Shown in pieces: positions 34,705 to 47,856 of a stretch of DNA of 64,000 bases. Position 1 is the stretch's first letter; each line of letters starts with the position of its first letter. This stretch comes from Chlamydoabsidia padenii (Eukaryota; Mucoromycota; Mucoromycetes; Mucorales; Cunninghamellaceae), in NCBI GenBank assembly GCA_025330725.1, contig JAIWND010000001.1, positions 62,001 through 126,000 of the forward strand, given 5' to 3'. A model generated the notes under the pieces. It had not been told where the DNA came from. It saw only the letters and a program-made list of their open reading frames with translations, and did no database searches. The translations under genes and the position numbers were made by a program.

Positions 34705-36241
34705 ATGAATGGGAACACTTCTTCTTCGACACACGTGAAACTGTTCAACCAAAATGTACAAGTATCATCTTCCTTGGAAAGCAAGGCCTTGAATATATTG
34801 AACGTCAAAAGCCCTTTGGATTCTCCCGACTTTAACCCCACAGACTACATCAACAGGCTCTTCCCAAATGGTAAGCTCCATAAAGGAATAAAAACATGTC
34901 AGTTAATTCATACTCATTAACTCTTCTTTCTAAATAGAACAATCACTTTCCTCAATAGACACAATCCTGGATAAGATTAAACAAAAAACGGTGGATATGG
35001 GACGTGAAACGGAACGACTTACCACAGCGCAGACCATCTTGGGAAAACAAGGAACTGAAGAAGAACTTGGAAAAGCAAAGGACACCATCAAGGTAAAAGA
35101 CGAATTGTTTGGTCACTTGGTGAATCTATTTATTCACCTCTCTCTCATATCATAATAGGACTTGTTCCAAAAGATACAAGATATTAAAATCAAGGCGGCT
35201 CAGTCTGAATCCATGGTGCAGGATATTACTCAAGATGTCAAATCCTTGGATTATGCTAAACGTCATCTTACTCATTCTGTAACTGTATTGAAACGATTGC
35301 AAATGTTAGGTAAGCGTATATTGTGCCTTGTGGGGGAGAAGTAGGGACTAACGTATCTGGAATAGTTACTGCTGTGGATCAACTGGAAACCATGTCAAAA
35401 AACAAGCAATACAAAGAAAGCGCACAGCTTCTCCAGGTAATGAATAAAAAACAGTAAATGGAAACTGATGGAAAAATATCATACATCATACAACATACTA
35501 ACCTTCTTTTATAGGCTGTCATTCAATTGATGCAACACTTCAAATCATACAGAAGTGTACCACAAATATCGCAACTATCGGACCGGATCAATCATCTACA
35601 AAAGGAATTAGGTAAAGCGGTATTCCACGAATTCGAACTTGGATTTAACTCGGATGGTGGTCTCAGAAGTCAACCTTGGTTATTAAATGATGCATGTCAT
35701 GTTGCCTCCGTCCTTGGGGAATCTACAAAGTAAGTTGGGAAGGAAAATATCATGTCACAGTCATATTAACAATGAATGGAACGTAGGGAGAAGATCATTG
35801 AACATTATGTGGATCTTCAACTTTTGGGTTATCGACAGGTCTTTTTGTTATCAGAAGAAGTATCTCAACTCGATAACATTGGTCGCCGGTATGCTTTTTT
35901 GAAACGGGTTTTGAAAATCTGCGACGTTGACCATCGTGATATCTTCCCAGCCGATTGGTGTGTCAGTGGCAGGGTCTCTGCAAAATTCTGTGATTACACA
36001 AGGTAAAAGTACAAAAAAAAAAGGAGGTTAAAACAATATGGATGACATTGACATGTATATTATGGATAACTTTTAATAGGAATGACTTGGAAAAAGTGTT
36101 ATCAAATAATCAACCTAGTGCCAAGGAACTACTCAAGGCGCTACAACTCACTATCGAGTTTGAAGGACAACTCAGTCGACGCTTCGAAAAGAATGTAAGT
36201 AGATTATTATGATAAATGCTGATACTAACAATTCAAACGCC

Positions 36242-36281
<40 letters not shown>

Positions 36282-38234
36282 CACTTTTGAATAGTACAAA
36301 GAAGTGGATAGCAAACGATACCCTGTGTTTCACTTTGAAAAAAGCATCTCAAGGAGCTTCCAACCATACCTGTGGATATACATCGAGGCGACGGATAGGT
36401 AATAACCAGAAACTGATATGGCCTAATGAAGTGCTAACTTAAGGTTGTTATTGTTTTTCCACTTACTGATAGGACACTTACGGACATGATCAACTCATAT
36501 ACACAATCTGATAAAATGACAGACGACGAAGGGAATTCGACTGTATTGCCCTCAAGCACTGATATCTTTTACTTTTACCGGGAAACCCTGTCTCAATGTG
36601 CAAGATTCTCTACTGGTGGTGCTTTTTGGGATCTGTGTCAACTCTTTGTAAAGCATTTGCTCTCCTACTGTGAAATCGTCTTGGTGAAAGGCATAACTCG
36701 GTAAGTATGGTTGAAATAGGACTACAAAAAAAGGCTGAAAAACTAACAATGTATTGATTTTCTATTTATTTGTGGGGTCTCCATTTAGTGATGAAAGGCA
36801 ACCTCTTACCATGGACCACCTACGGTTCATCATCCTGGCTTTAAATACGGCGGACTATTGCTGTATTACCACCTCTCAAGTAAGTCAAATATTACCCAAA
36901 ACAAATTTTATTAACGAAACATTTTATACTACATGGTACCATCAGCTTAACGAAAAACTCAAAACTCAAATCGACGAAGAATACAAAGACAAATTGGACC
37001 TTCAAAACGTAAATGATGCCTTTATGAGGTAAGGACATGAAAAAAAAAAAAAAAAGAATCACATGATTACTTAGTATACTTTATATTATCTATTTTGGTG
37101 TAGTACTGTGTCGTCCTGTGTTGATGCTATTATTCGTGGCCTGATATCAAGCTTCGAACCACATTTCCAACAGATGATGCGACTTCCCTGGGCCACTATG
37201 GATATTGTTGGTGACCAATCCGATTATATTACTCAGATACAAGAATTAGCGACTCGGTATATCAAGGTGGTAGGTGAAACCGTAGCCAACAAACGCTACT
37301 ATAGAACCTTCTCTGATCGCTTTGCGGAGTAAGTTGAAAAAAGGTAACAATCTTCGTCTTGGTATCCTGCTAACTTTGTCCTTTGGTAACTACTAGTACC
37401 TTGTTGAACAAATACATTGCCAATATATTTCGGTGCAAACAGATATCTGAAATTGGTGCTGAACAGGTAATATACATTCTTGGTTTTATGTCTACTTACT
37501 CCACTTGATACTAATACTACTATTCTCTTTTACATCATCTAGTTACTGTTAGATACTCACTCTATCAAGACATTGTTACTGGATATTCCATCTATGGGCT
37601 CAAAGGATCCTGTGACAATAACGACGTCGTAAGTAATTATCAATGTTGAAATAGATATACCAAATGACAATACTGACCGAACTTTATTGTTTCTAGGTAC
37701 GGTAAACTGGTGAACCGTGGTATAACCAAATCTGAAATGATATTAAAGACGGTGATGGCTCCGGCAGAACCTATGGCGGGATATGTGGAAAATTACTTAT
37801 TCTTGGTGGCTGATAGGAATCTCATAAACTTTACAAAATTATTGGATCTAAAAGGACTGAAGAAACCTGATCAAGCACAATTGATTGAATTATTCCAACG
37901 AAAGGCAGCTAATCAAACACAATTAACCAACAATCCAAACCTGTTACCTACCATGGACTCCTCAGCACCAATATCATCATCATCGTCATCTATCACAACA
38001 TCATTATCCACCATGGCCACCAACGCAGCATCGAACTTTAACGCTTCATCCTCACCGTTAACTCAATCTGGAAGACACTCTGGAAATCCATCATCACCCT
38101 TGACACCTTCTTCACCGACATCAGAAGCCCAAACCAAGACTGGTAGATTGAACGAAAACTTTAGAAGATTAGTGATGACAGGAATGGCATTCAAGAAGGA
38201 TCTCCAAGATAGGCGGGATCAATACAAGGACTAG
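34705..38234 (+). CDS. VPS53: Vps53 subunit of the GARP/EARP tethering complex
   Basis: Many short exons; first exon 34705 to about 34870, last exon from about 37697 to 38234. The N-terminal coiled-coil region ([14 protein letters not shown], then [34 protein letters not shown] and [14 protein letters not shown]) is characteristic of Vps53. Downstream blocks such as [20 protein letters not shown] and [14 protein letters not shown] follow the family order. The last 120 residues are Ser/Thr/Pro-rich. GARP tethers endosome-derived vesicles at the trans-Golgi. Junctions checked (for example ESTK|EKIIEHY and RFEKN|YKEVDSK) keep frame. One intron carries a T run of about 30 (36245-36275). Confidence 0.95.
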
Positions 38235-39216
38235 TTATAGATTTAGATTAATTAACTCTTACTAATTTTTTTAATTACTGTAATAGAACTTTTAATAATA
38301 AACCCCCCCCCCATTAATATCATTTACTTGTATATACAAATGTTGTCAATGTCTCAGTTTTGTATTACTTTAGGGAACTACTATGCAAAAAAAAAGAAGC
38401 GCAATAAAAACCCTGATGGCATCTTTCAACACAGGATCAAAATTTGGCTTATTGTTGGTTATTGTCATTTAAATGCAAGGAACAAAGAGAATAGAATCGC
38501 TTTTGGAGTCATTACATTTGCATGAATGTCGGAATTTGAATTTTAAGGGACAGGGGCACAACATCGGATGATTTTGTTGATGGGGAGGGAATATGAGTTG
38601 CATACTGCTGTTGCCTCTTGATCGGTGTTTTTGCAGGCATGTGCAACCATCACACAAAATACCTTATTACTAAGCATCATACATACTCCTTAAAAACTCC
38701 CATAGAAGTGGTCCTTTAAAGCTGACGTCTAGATTTTTTTTTTCTCGTACAACGGATGCGCGTGGGGACTTTGTATGATTTTCATACGCTATTGAATACA
38801 ATTTCCCATTCAAGTTGTGCTTACTTAACTTTGGATGTCGATTCATTGTCCTGTTATGTAGGGCTTCTTGTATATTATAGGAATGTGAGACTCTTTTTGG
38901 CTTGAGCACTTTTTTGATAGCTTCACATTCATGCGTGAGAACTTTTTTTTTTTTTTTTTTTGAGGCACTACCCCTTGTATTATTTTCCATACCCGGATTT
39001 AGTTTTCTTTTTGGTGGATATGCTCTTGTAAAGATTGTCTGAAAAAGTCTTAATGGACCATTCCATCATCAATTTCCTAATTTAGATCCACCGCAGTTCC
39101 AGGAAATGGACCCTATTCAGCCTCACAGAGCCTAAAATAAATTATTTCAATTCCCGCCTGCGCGAAAAGAACTGAAGTATCAAATTTTTTTTCTTTGTGT
39201 TCCACGTTCTTCTTTT

Positions 39217-39258
<42 letters not shown>

Positions 39259-39261
39259 TCA
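38235..39261. other. Intergenic region and CAP-Gly gene promoter
   Basis: AATAATAAAC near 38295 followed by a C-run marks the VPS53 3' end. Motif-family copies at about 38530 (CGGAATTTGAATTT) and 39145-39158 (TTTCAATTCCCGCC, next to GCGCGAAAA). A (CT)n repeat at 39221-39250 runs almost to the start codon. Short open frames in between show no recognisable protein. Confidence 0.5.
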
Positions 39262-40139
39262 ATGCCTCTCTTTGGATTCACGAAAAAAACCAAGAAACGA
39301 CTCTCCTCTGGTCAACTACGTCTAGGTCTAAGAAAAGTCAAGTCTACGGGAAACATTGCAGCAGATGATTCGGACAGCTCCACTGACAGCGACGAATTGG
39401 AAAACTACCCACCAAAGCAATCTCAAAAAGCAACACAAGGATCAGCCAACAGTACTCCAGACGACACTCCACGTAGTAATAGTCCAGGCGGTCAGTGTAA
39501 TCAAGGTGTGAATCCGGACGATTTGGATTTCTTGCTCTCCATGGAAACACAACAACGTTTGGATGCACAAACGGAACGGGACAAGCTCACATTACCTCCT
39601 CGACCTACAAGACTCAAATTTGAATTACCGGTGACCCCTTCTCGCTCTCGCTCCCCTAGTAATCAACCTATTGCTTATCCTCGTGCTCGGCCTTATCGAT
39701 CCCTTTCTGAAGAAAAAACCAGGTCTCATCGAAAACCAGAAGATGCGAAATCAGGTCCAAGGAAACCTCGACATCGACGATGGTCAAAACTAATGGGCTC
39801 GGATGATGATTCGGACTCGGAGAAACGACAGGTGGAGGTGGGGACTTATGTTAGACTACTCAAGAGACCACTGCCAACGATGGGTTATGTCCGATATATT
39901 GGTCCTGTCGAAGGTGAACCAGGGGATTGGATTGGTGTGGAACTACAACATCGAGGTACATGAATGGCTTAAATATATATATATATACGGGAGGGATTCG
40001 TTTAGTTACTAACTTTTGTTTTTTTTGTTTTATTCTAGTTGGAAACTGTGATGGATTGATCCGGGGGCAACGATTCTTCAAGACGGATCCTCAACGTGGC
40101 ATCTTTTTAAAACGATTTGACGTGGAGGCGGTGATTTAA
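39262..40139 (+). CDS. CAP-Gly domain protein
   Basis: Two exons (39262-39955, 40039-40139), 264 aa. The first 190 residues are Ser/Arg/Asp-rich and probably disordered. The C-terminal 75 residues form one CAP-Gly domain: VGTYVRLL, GYVRYIGPVEGEPGDWIGVE, then GNCDGLIRGQRFF and RGIFLKRFDVEAVI. CAP-Gly domains bind EEY/F tails of tubulin and EB proteins, so a microtubule role is likely. The usual GKNDG loop is GNCDG here. The C-terminal position of a single domain differs from CLIP and dynactin p150 relatives, so orthology is unclear. A 30-bp CT repeat ends about 10 bp before the ATG. Confidence 0.9.
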
Positions 40140-40459
40140 CCAAGTGACAACCAACAAAAACCAACTTTGCATTTATGGCCCATATTAATTGGATACCCCT
40201 CTCATTCCTTTAGAATTCATTTTTACCCTATAGTTTATCCTTATTTTGTCATTATATTTATCAATTTGTTGATTCCCTAAATAAAAACCTTGTTTTTTTT
40301 AATCATGTCTAACATGCAAATGATCGAAGGAACTGGTCTTGCCTTTACTTGCAAGTATCAAATTTATTCAATCGCCGATTTAATACTACTATATAACTTT
40401 GTTGGTGAAGAAAATTTCTCACTTTGTTATTCCCCTTTAATCCTTTGACCCGCTACAAT
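40140..40459. other. Short intergenic region
   Basis: AATAAAAACC (near 40280) is the likely poly(A) signal of the CAP-Gly gene. The remaining 180 bp up to the next start are T-rich with no clear composite motif. Confidence 0.5.
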
Positions 40460-42654
40460 ATGGAAGAAGGTGATTTTGATGTTTTGGATAGCTCATCAGA
40501 AAGGTATATAACTTTTTAAAAATGCTTTTATATCTAATTAACACGGTCTGATTCATCCTTTATACATTAAAAAACAATAGCTCTTTTGAAGAACCACTGA
40601 CAACAGCTCAACAGAATCTTGTGAACCAACTCGAACACCAACCTGGCGAAACCAACGGCCAACCTATGTTATCGTAAGTAAAAATGGGACAAGACACAGT
40701 GCTTTTGTTTCGCACACTGATTATTAACTCTTGTTTACTCTTTATATCTTTAGGGGCTCCTCTTCTTCAACAAGTCGTAGCATCGATGTAAAGGCAAATT
40801 ACGTCAATCTTCTGCTTACAGCATATGGATATTCGGCACCTCTTATATTCAACAGCAACGATGGAAATGATGTAATCAAGGTACTCGATTGCTTCCAAAC
40901 AGTACTTCAGGATATCAAAGTAAGTGGGGGAAAAAAGACTGAATAGGGCATCAACATACTAATGATATCTGGGACTTTTATAGGCGCAAAAAGACGAACA
41001 TGACCAAATGAACGATACTATCCTTACCCTCCAACAAGAACAAGAACATCTGCAAAATAGTTTGGTAAGAGTACGATTATATTAAAACCCTTCTCACTCA
41101 ACGTGTCTGTTTAATTAATATTTAGGACCGACAACATCGCGAACAAGTCAAGCTAGAACAGGAACTTGCACATGCTAGGAACAAGACAAGGTAGGTGGAA
41201 TGAGGATACGTATATGAAACAATGGTGACTGATATATCTTCCTCTTGTCCTTAGATCGATAGAAGAAGAAGCCAAAAAGACGTTGGAGAACCATCGCCGC
41301 ATCAAGGAAGAACTCAACAAGTGTAAAAACAATATGCAGTATATAAATCAACAATATATGGTAAGTGAATAGAATGGAAACCAGGCACACATATTGAATC
41401 TTTTTGTTTAGCATGAAACACGAAGACATGAACAAGAACATGCCAAAACACGGGACAGGCTTACCAAAATGATGAAGGATAAAATCACTACCAATGTCGT
41501 GTCAATGACCATCAACGACTCTGCGCTGATCTCAGAACTCGATTTGGAACCTGAAACATCACCAATGGAAGATGTAAGTATGGGAATTTACATTGGTATC
41601 AAGGTATTAACCAACTTTTTATTGATTTAGGCGATCTCTATGCACAAGGACTTGTTGCAGAAATGTACCAGGCGGGAAATGGAAAGCAGGGCGGAAAGCG
41701 AAGATTTACGGACTGCGGTTATAAAAATGCATACCTCAATATATCAGCTTGTTGAATCTCAAATTGAAGGTTTTAAACATGCAGTGGGTGCCAAAAAGGT
41801 AACAAAACAAGTGATGATAAAATGCTCTTGACCTAACACTGAATTCTCTCTTGTTATACTAGTTGGGGAACGAAGCGGATCGGGATTTAGAAAAATACAA
41901 ACTACCGGCGGATTTCCATGCTCAACAAATCATGGGCCAAGTCAATATGCTGCTGGACACCTTGCGCGAAGAATGGGACCGACAAATCACTAATAGGAAC
42001 TTTTACACCGAAGAAGACATGGAAGAAAAGGAACTGACGATACAACAATGGCAAGCTCAAGTAACGGATTTGGAAGAAGCTTTAGGTATATATCATATTC
42101 AAGAGGGAGAGGGGGGGGGCGGAACTGGTAAAGTTGGAAAATACTCACTATCTAACATTACACATATAGATAAACTGCAAAAGGAACACGATGAAAAAGA
42201 AAAGGTGCACCTCCGATTCGTCAATGGTGGATTCTTCGATGAATATCCACCTGAAGCTTACTTGGATTTGTCAGAGTAAGTAATATCATATGCTAACTCA
42301 CTGATCTTATGAAATTATCTTTTTATATTGTAGCTCTGAAAGTTCAATACCTGATAATGACCGGGCAACTGAATCTCACTATCAACAACTACGGAAAAAG
42401 GCGATGAAGGATCAAGAAAAGATTACTAAAGCTGCGATTGATTTGGGAAACGAACGCATGAAACTCGAAGTAAGTACTCATCTATACTTTATTCACTATT
42501 ACTAATATAACTTTTTTTCTATATTCTTACCACGACGTAGGCCGAACAATGGGCTTTTAGGGAAATGAAACGACAGGCTGCATTGACGGAACTTATGGAC
42601 TCGACCACTCTATCATCACCACAGTCCCGAAAACGACCAAGATCAGATGATTGA
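40460..42654 (+). CDS. ADIP/SSX2IP (Msd1-like) coiled-coil protein
   Basis: About eleven exons; first 40460-40503 and last ending in KRPRSDD at 42654. An N-terminal block (VNLLLTAYGYSAPLIF, then VIKVLDCFQTVLQDIK) matches the start of the afadin- and alpha-actinin-binding protein (ADIP) family. Nearly everything after it is predicted coiled coil (EHLQNSL, REQVKLEQELAHARNK, EEAKKTLENHRRIKEELNKC, WQAQVTDLEEALG). Animal SSX2IP and fission yeast Msd1 act at centrosomes/spindle pole bodies in microtubule anchoring, so a similar role is inferred. A C-terminal basic KRPR segment could be a nuclear signal. The 42086-42169 stretch contains a G-run and is best read as an intron after EEALG. Confidence 0.8.
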
Positions 42655-43279
42655 ATGGCTGTTATCTCTTGTTGATCCTCCCCCCCCCCACACACACACA
42701 TCTTAACACTATTAGATTAGTCCCCTCCCCTCTCACATCCTCATTATTTACCATTACTTATTGTACATATAATAATAACATACCAACTTCTCTTCCAACA
42801 CATCTTCAAATAAACATTATTCACATCGTTTGCCTTGAATAAATTTTAACTGTCTTGTTACGGAACAGACCCATGATGTCCTTCTCTTCTTATGCGTCTC
42901 CAAACCATAATGACTTTTTTTTTTTTAAAAAAAAAACATGATAACAATTCACATATTGATTTAAACTTCTAAATGATGTGCCGATTCATGCAATAATTAG
43001 AGTACTAAAGCTTCTATCACACTGACAAATCCCCCCTCGAAAAAAAGTCGGAGTTTAATCAACATACCGATGCATGAATCACATTAAGGATGGATTTTAT
43101 CAAGTTTATTTTATTAAAAGTGAGGTAAAAAGACAAAACTACATAATATAAATCACAACTAATATATATAAGACTGTTATAAAGAGTATTTAGGATAAAT
43201 AAGATCAAATTGTTGGATATGCTGAGCAGTTGATGGTAGACAAGATTCTTCAATGGCCCAAGATTTCGGCACCAACAGA
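42655..43279. other. Intergenic region
   Basis: C-run and CA repeat just after the stop (about 42679-42700), AAATAAAC near 42808 as likely poly(A) signal, a T-tract/A-tract palindrome at about 42916-42936. No gene seen. Confidence 0.5.
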
Positions 43280-43745
43280 CGTTAACTAACCAGCAATACC
43301 CACCATGTTTTTTGCTTGTTTCCCACTCACACCAAGAAGAGCATAACCTAATTCTGTAGCACATCCCACCACCCATCAATTGTAGACCTTTGATCACCCA
43401 AGCTATACTTCACTGGTATGTTGAATATATTCGTTTTAGTGGGATTTTTGAGTGACATCTACAGGATAAAAAAGGTGGTTAGTCATTCAAAAAGAGAAGT
43501 TATTGTTCTTACCTTCGGTCAAAGACTGGTGTAAAGTAGTCTACGATTCGACAAGGATTAGCCATCGTCCATAGGCATGTATTATTACTAATTAAAAAAG
43601 AGGTGTTGATCAATAAGGTAGGACATTCTAGTAAAATACTTACGGTCAAGTCGAGTGGATTAATGTATAGCTATAGTGGAAGGTGCGAGTGAGGAAAAAA
43701 AAAAAAATAGAAAGAAAGAGAGGGAAATGTTTCAATGAAATCCCA
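43280..43745 (-). pseudogene. Shortened second copy of the left-end relic gene
   Basis: Homologous to 1-735 in order: the sequence around TGTAGACCTTTGATCACCCA (43381 onward, 59 onward), AATATATTCGTTTTAGT (about 43424; 411), the GATCAATAAGGTA block (about 43609; 593) and a purine-rich end followed by GGGAAATGTTTCAA (43718; 705). About 300 bp of copy 1 (roughly 90-410) are missing, joining an ATG-started exon directly to the last block, after which the frame stops quickly. This is a decayed duplicate, not a working gene. Confidence 0.6.
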
Positions 43746-44576
43746 TCTGACCCGCCTTTTCAAAACCCGCCCGCATGAAACGCTTGCCCAAGCTGATTAG
43801 AGAGCGATACTTCAAAATGCTACCTATTGCATGTGGGGTTTTAATAAGTGTAAACAGAAATTGAATTGAATGAAACAAAGGTAACAGCGAAAAATATAAC
43901 GAAACCAAGTTGAGGGTTTTCTTAAAGAAAAAAGAAGGAGAAGGGTATAGATACGTATACAATTCACAAACAGGATTGCAACATAAAGGCAAGTCAAGAT
44001 AATGAGGTATCACCCACACAATAAGTTTGTTCTTAATCCAAAAGTCAACACACTCAGGGGATTATCGGGATTTGAAAATGTTGAATTGCATTGACTGGCC
44101 TTGTTTGTGATCCAGTTCCATTCCTTTACAAAAGCAAATACACATCTTCAAGCATGAAATTACATGGCTCGAGAATCATAATGTGTTAGATAAGAACCCC
44201 ATGTTTGTTGAATTAGATTACCATTCATAAGATTTGGTAGATATAGGCTCCTTGATCTTCGAGGCTAAGACATAAAAAAAAAAAGGTCCGAGAACATATT
44301 CGAATCCCGCCATTACTTTCATCCTGCCCTATATTCTTTAAAGGCTCTACTTGGATGGTATAATGTTATACAAAAGCATATCAAGACAATGCTAAAGTAG
44401 GTGATTTTATGTTACTGGGAAAGGCAAGGCTATTTTAAAATCATGATGGATCAAATTTTATTGTGAAAGCCATGGAAATTATTTTTGATATTCCGATCAT
44501 CAAGAAAGCTTAAATTTGCTCGGACAAAAACATTGTTTTCTTCTCCTCTTCTTTCCTTACATTATACAACTTGACG
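43746..44576. other. Intergenic region upstream of IDI1
   Basis: Three copies of the composite motif family: TTTTCAAAACCCGCCC (43757-43772), CGGGATTTGAAAAT (44066-44079) and TTCGAATCCCGCC (44299-44312). The last lies about 265 bp before the IDI1 start. A pyrimidine-rich tract (44538-44560) precedes the ATG. No gene seen. Confidence 0.5.
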
Positions 44577-45464
<888 letters not shown>

Positions 45465-46053
45465 TTCTTGGGGATTAGACTAGCCTAAACTAGTTATATA
45501 TTGCATATTTTACTCTTTATCTACATGTTGTCTCTTATTTTGATTACATACCCTCTATTTATATGTTTAATATTAATCTATATTTGAAGTATAATAAAAA
45601 CACACACACTTCTCCATACTTATCATGTTTTTAATGTGCCTGAACCATGTATATCAATTGTATTGATCATAATAAATTTGCCAAGAAAAATACAAAAAAG
45701 TTTATTTTCATACTATTATAGTCGGACAAAGAGGTAAAGTGATCTGCCTTTGGCTTTGTATCTTTGTCTTTTTTCGAGAACCACGTGTATTGTATTACTT
45801 TGGTTAATCATCCATTCTTGCTGTTCTTTATTTTTTATTTTTTTATCTCTTGTCACTATCACTCTGTCAGTTTTCAACAATCAAAACTATGCATGATATA
45901 TAGTGAACAGGGAAAAAAGGCCGACGGGATTCGAATTTTCATTTTGAAAAAGATAAGGGCGCTATCCAATTTGATTTTTTCCTTTTCTCTCTTTGTTCCG
46001 TTCTTCTTCTTCTTTTTTTTTTTTTTTACTGCCCTCTACAGTCTAATTTATTC
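45465..46053. other. Intergenic region
   Basis: AATAAAAACAC (near 45593) is the likely IDI1 poly(A) signal. ACGGGATTCGAATTTT (45923-45938) is a motif-family copy with a palindromic ATTCGAAT centre, about 130 bp before the next ATG, followed by a CTTCTTCTTCTTT and T tract. Confidence 0.5.
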
Positions 46054-47046
46054 ATGTCTACAACAATTGCTTCTTATATAAAGCAAGAACATTCTTGGCT
46101 TCTACCTCTTGACACGGGTACTGAATCCTTCTTTGACGATCTACTTCTAGCGTTTGACAAAAAACTAGCTGGGCTTCCTCCTGAATTGGCTAATAATGTA
46201 AGTAGAGAAAAAAAAAAAACTCTGGAACTGTCTTGTCAAAACAATGTGTTGACTGTCTTGTGAATATAGAATACCTATTATCTAAAACCCAACCTGACTA
46301 GCACTACATTACCACTCAGTTTGGCTTCCATGGAACAAGACGTGAACAAAATAGTTGATCCAGTAAATCGGCAGCGGCGACAATCGGCGCATCAATTCCT
46401 ACATTGGCCCTCAACTTGCTTGCGAACCAAATTCAAGACTATCAAATCAACACTTTTATTACAACAACAGCTAAACAAAGATGGGTTAGCACCATCCCAA
46501 CCATCTTTTGCATTCAGGTCATCTTTAGAAACATCACCTCAAACCAACAACAAACAAAGATCCATCATGCGAATATCACAACAAAACAGAGGTACAGGAA
46601 ATGAACATCCGCCGGTCGAACATTCATCATGTGCTTGGCAACCTGCATCTCATGCATACACCAAGACCAACGACAATACACGCCATTCTTCATTAGCATC
46701 ACCGGAAGAGGCTGTCACTTTACCGCCACAACATGATCGAATTCAACAAAAGTGTCCATTATACGAATACTCGGTACAGTCTCTCATCATCACTCAATAC
46801 CCTCTACCACCATTGAAATACAGCTCTCTCTTTGATACACCACCATCTACTCTCTCAACAACAACAATATCAACATCAACATCGCAACACTACCATGGCT
46901 CCTCTTTACATGCAGAAGAGACGGACAATCATTCACATCGATCGACTGAATCGGATCTCCCACCTACGAAATCGGCCTGGACACGGACGGCTCATGGGTT
47001 TGCTCACTGGTTTAGCTGTCATCCTTTATGTGCGATCAAGGTATAA
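46054..47046 (+). CDS. Hypothetical Ser/Thr/His-rich protein
   Basis: Exons 46054-46197 and 46270-47046 give 306 aa. Exon 1 encodes an ordered-looking start (SYIKQEHSWLLPL, FFDDLLLAFDKKLAGLPPEL). Exon 2 is low-complexity with Ser, Thr, Gln, His and Pro (SVQSLIITQYPLPPLKYSS). No family recognised. The start is supported by an upstream motif and pyrimidine tract. Exon 2 is uncertain: other frames in the same stretch also look protein-like (IGASIPTLALNLLANQIQDY at about 46395-46455; GLLTGLAVILYV near 47000), so a further intron or sequence error is possible. Confidence 0.5.
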
Positions 47047-47856
47047 TCGGCTGATTTGCATCAACGGATGGGTAAAGCAACATGAACCTACAAATACTCC
47101 TTCCCTCTCACTCGCCCATCTTATCATTAGCATATTATAGTTATTGTCTGTAGTCTCATTATCTCAATTCTTTATATATATATATATCCTTTTGTATACT
47201 TTACCCATTGCATCATACACTCTGTTATTATTTGATTACTATAATAAAATCTCAACTTTATCATACATCGTACAAATATGTTTGTGACTCACACACTTGG
47301 AATAATGCAAATTTTCGGATCATGCGGGGGTTTAAATACTATCCAGGCACAACACCTGATGCTTCGAAACACTCTTTTGATAGATCTGACGTTCATCAGT
47401 CTGCTACATCCAACCTAATGTTTGTTTGTATCTACACGTGGTGTCATGTTTCTTTCAATATGTGCTGGATTGGTTGTTCGATCCTTTGTCGTCAAACGAA
47501 TTAAAAAAAAATTTCTGTTATTTGAACAAACATGCAACTTGCTTTTCTTTTTTTTTGTACAACGAACGATGTGTTTAAAAATGAGACCCAGATTTTCCAT
47601 CGAGAAGACATGGATTTGCCCACGTTTAGGATTTGACAAGTAAGATTGTTTGCCTGGGTCTGAAATGCAAGCTTATTGGTCGAAATGTTTTCGGGATTTG
47701 AATATTTTGGGGGCATATATAAAGATGTGAAATCTTTCTTTTCCATTCTTCTTTTCTTTTTAATTTACTTTACTTTACTTTATAAAAAGGTTCTGAAACA
47801 CCAATCTTTTGGGGTTTCTATTTATTTGTTTGTCTTTGGTGTCTTCCCTCAAACAT
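47047..47856. other. Intergenic region and PPN1 promoter
   Basis: A (TA)n stretch near 47173 and AATAAAATC near 47243 suggest the 3' end of the upstream gene. GCGGGGGTTTAAAT (about 47325) and TCGGGATTTGAAT (47691-47703) are motif-family copies; the second lies about 165 bp before the PPN1 ATG and is followed by pyrimidine-rich sequence. No gene seen. Confidence 0.5.

Noticed and set aside
44290..44330. TTCGAATCCCGCC resembling a tRNA T-loop (TTCGAATCC)
   Set aside because: No acceptor, D or anticodon stems can be formed around it; it fits the recurrent promoter motif family instead.
46832..47140. 102-codon open frame with a hydrophobic segment (GLLTGLAVILYV)
   Set aside because: It begins inside the longer Ser/Thr-rich frame without its own promoter motif or splice acceptor; kept only as a note on frame uncertainty.
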